Shown here one piece after another: positions 61,000 to 64,000 of a stretch of 64,000 bases of DNA. Within the stretch, counting starts at the first letter, position 1. Each line of letters begins with the position of its first letter. The stretch comes from Amblyornis subalaris (taxonomy: Eukaryota > Chordata > Aves > Passeriformes > Ptilonorhynchidae): positions 6,321,127 to 6,385,126 of the forward strand of contig JACAXG010000031.1 of NCBI GenBank assembly GCA_018881555.1, read 5' to 3'. Made by a program: the position numbers and the translations under genes. The notes under the pieces were generated by a model. The model searched no databases and was not told the DNA's origin. It was given only the letters and a program-made list of their open reading frames with translations.

Positions 61000-63900
61000 T
61001 AAATGGTGGTACTTACCCTATGAAGGGATATGTGGCTTTCTCCATGTGAGGATATCTAGCTGATGTCCATTTGGAAAATCCAGCTGAGAGAGAATTTCCC
61101 AACCCTCATAGGAAGTGCCGCATATTTCTTATGACACCCAGAAAATGCTTTTCTTTGCTGGAGAGAAGGCTTAACAGTCTAGTTGAAAGATGATAAACTT
61201 GGATTTTGCATTTTTTGCAGCTTTGAAAACTGGTGAAATGATACTAGGAAATATTTTCTATTTCAGTGTGGGGTGTGAGGGACAAGCATAATGTTTGTGC
61301 ACAGAAAATGTCCTGAAACTTGCGGGCTGTTGCATGTTGACTTGGCATGTTTGCAGAAGTGTGTCACAAGGGCCTTTACCAAAGCTTCCAGGTCGTTTTG
61401 GAGGATGGGATGCTATAGAATGCACATGTTGCAAAATTAAGCCTCTCAGCCTTGTGCTGATGTAGCCAATACCTTTATTTCTGAGAGCGGAAGTAGTTCT
61501 CTGCAAGCACCTTTGCACTAACAGCATCTCTGGGAGTTGGTGGTCAAACACTGTGTTAGAGAAGATTGCTCTAGAGTTTACCCAAAGGCTCCTCTCCAGA
61601 GCATTCAGTCCATCTCTAATGCAGAGCAGATATGAAGAAAGTGTAGACATGAAGAAACTGGTTACACCTCTGTCTAGCTGTAAAACAGTTCCCTGCCTTA
61701 TCCTGCCCTTTGCTTTTTCACAAAGGCTTGTTTATGCAACGATGGACCTTTTTGATGGCCTCCTTGGTATTGCTGGTTAGACTGTAAAGGTGTTCCGAGT
61801 TCTGCATTTTCTATTTGCTGCACAGGTGTNACTTGTAGTTGAAGTTCAGCCTGCACTGGATTTATTTCCACATGCTTAATGCAACATTTTCTGTATGAAC
61901 AAGGTACTCTACTGCTCACCTACTGATGTGTTGTATTCTTTGGTGTGATTTCCTGATGAATCTACATCCACTGAAAGCAAACTCCTTCATGTAGCTGTCA
62001 CTGTGGGCATGGGTCAGTCATATTTAAAGAAAAAGTAGAATTCTGTTTTGTTTTTTTCCCCCCTCTTTCTGCATTCCCACCAGTGTGCTTACAGGAGAAG
62101 GGTTGTAAGTGTACTGCAAATAACTAAAGCCAGGCAGAATAGGTGATGTACACAGACATTCTTATATTGACTTAAAGGCTTTGAGATTTGGTGTGTCTTT
62201 CATTTCTATGTAGAAGAAGATAGAGCTACATCTTTCTGCTGACTGCTTGTGAGTTTGTATTGATTTCCATTTTTTAGGTCCTTAAATGAAGCAAGTATGA
62301 CTTGCAGCACTAATTANTCTTGGTAGAGTTCTCTTCAAATATTCAATGTTTCCTCTGTCCCTTGCTGTTTGGATTGAAGCTCCAGTATTCCTTAGGGTAG
62401 CAAATTACATGTGGTATCTCGGGGAGTAGGGAAAGGAAAATGCTGCAAGGTAAGATCTGCCCTCAAGCCCAATGTCTTCATGTGGAAAACATCATCTTTT
62501 GCACTTGCATAGGAACTTACCTACGTGTCCCCTGATACTAGAAAACTAAAGTTCCTACTCCCACCTGGTAAGCAGTTGTCACTGTATGTCATGCAGAGAG
62601 GTTTTTGAATGACAATGCCTTGAAATATTTGCTGATGGTTTTGCACAAGTNTCATGGTTGTCTGGTAGTAACATTTTATTTCCAAGCTGTACTTCAAATA
62701 CTACAAAAGCCTGTAATACTGTAATACTAGAGAAGTCATTGCTTAGCAATGGTGTAGAGAATTAAAAAAGCAGGAAATGTAGAATAAAAATTGTCTGACT
62801 GCTTAGTAAGCTAATGAATGAAAGTTAATGAATTTGTGGTTCCCCACTATAAGCTTATTTTAATCCTGCTTGATGCTGTATGTGCTCGCTTATTAAAAAT
62901 GGGCTTTCACGTTTTGGTAAATTAAATAGATGCTGCTGAAGACTAAACACCTGGTTGTTCATGAAAACAACCTTTTTTTTCCAGCCGGTTTCTACAGGAG
63001 AGTGNGGGAATGCTGCACTGCTGGTGGTGTGTTTTGGATGAAGGCTCGTAGTGATCCAGAGACACTGGATCAGTTTGAACACACCAGGAATAGTTGTATG
63101 AATGCTGTGATATTGCCAAGACACAGCTTGTGCAATGAAGGGGATGTGCTTTGTCTTGGAAGGAATCTAGTGAAGTGAAATCACCTGTAGTCTTCTAGCT
63201 TTATAGACAAGTATCAGCATACTCATGGGGCAATGAACAGTGATCTGAAGGAGTGTCATATGTTTGTCTCTCTATTTTCGAACTTCCATTTTTAATTATG
63301 AACTCTCTGTTTTAGGGGGAGGTTATGAAGTAGGAATTGANTTTGAGGCAATGTAGTGTAGTTCTTGCCTCCATGTGACCTTGGCTGACCATTTAACGTA
63401 CTTCAGTACAACTCAGGCTGCCATTCACTGAGAAGAACCTATATTGAAATTCTTGGTATCACTTGGAGTGAGGTACTGATAATCAGACTTGGGCAAGAAC
63501 TTAGTAAAATACCGTGTCCAACAGCATTTTTATTCCATTATATCATTACAAAGTCTGGAATCCCTCTGAAGGTTCACATTATAAAACCAACCAAACAAGA
63601 CAGTGATTGAATGGGTTTCTTCAGACAGACGAAGCACAGCTCCTTCTGAGTCACAGCTAAACCAGCAGCCTTTTCTATGGACCCTAAATCATGAAATCTC
63701 AAGCAAGCATAGCAACCACAGCAGCTGGATGCTGACTCTCCAAGTAAACAGACAAATACCCAAGGGCCTCAGCCTACTTATGTTGTATCTTTACTGTCAC
63801 TGTGCATGCTGCTGAAGTGAGAAGACTTTGATTTATGAATTGACAATTGCATGTCCCTGCAGACCAGGGTGCATCACAAATTAGAACTGGGAATGTATTC

Positions 63901-64000
63901 CTCTTCTTGTTCTCCTNGTTTGTTGTTACTCCTTTCTCAAACTTTGTTCTTTGGTACTTTTGCATTCCATACCAAGTCTTCCCNCGGTTTACTAAAACTT

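Larger units (their letters stand above)
52898..64000 (+). other. MACROD2: MACROD2 intron 2 (5' part)
   Basis: About 11.1 kb of intron that runs past the right edge. I saw no exon encoding the start of the macro domain, in line with the very long introns of this gene in other vertebrates. The intron holds T- and A-runs, a TG microsatellite, a 42-bp tandem duplication and one CR1 tail. Open frames on both strands show no known motif. Confidence 0.75.

Noticed and set aside
1..64000. CRISPR arrays, tRNA or rRNA genes, prokaryotic operons or phage-type systems
   Set aside because: None of their signatures is present. The splice sites, CR1 LINEs and CpG island show vertebrate nuclear DNA.

Overview
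The window looks like nuclear DNA from a bird. It carries several 5'-truncated CR1 LINE copies with the avian 3' tail, an avian-type endogenous retrovirus LTR, long AT-rich non-coding stretches, a CpG-island promoter and short exons bounded by GT/AG splice sites. There are no bacterial features: no operons, no ribosome binding sites and no dense open reading frames. Isolated single N bases are scattered throughout.

Two protein-coding genes can be recognised, both on the + strand. At the far left (93-179) is the last coding exon of NDUFAF5, a mitochondrial complex I assembly factor; the rest of that gene lies to the left of the window. At 48722-48767 and 52781-52897 are the first two coding exons of MACROD2, an ADP-ribosyl hydrolase with a macro domain. 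Its promoter is a CpG island at about 47990-49140. Intron 1 is about 4.0 kb. Intron 2 runs past the right edge, so the macro domain itself is outside the window.

The order NDUFAF5 then MACROD2, both rightward, matches the human chromosome 20p12 neighbourhood as I remember it. In human the SEL1L2 gene lies between them in the opposite orientation. I looked for Sel1-repeat exons on the minus strand of the roughly 48 kb interval and found none that I could defend.

The interval from 180 to 47530 is intergenic. It holds an antisense retroviral-type LTR (about 4119-4429), CR1 pieces near 5.0, 7.1, 9.7 and 30.5 kb, an older CR1-like remnant near 29.5-29.8 kb, a likely solo LTR (about 32012-33036), several perfect palindromes and simple repeats. 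A sixth CR1 copy (47530-47980) abuts the MACROD2 CpG island. Intron 2 contains a 42-bp tandem duplication, short microsatellites and one more CR1 tail.

The two genes have no direct functional link beyond being old neighbours. I saw no undescribed multi-gene system. The best leads are the apparent lack of SEL1L2, an inverted (twin-primed-looking) CR1 insertion, and palindromes of 20, 22 and 26 bp.
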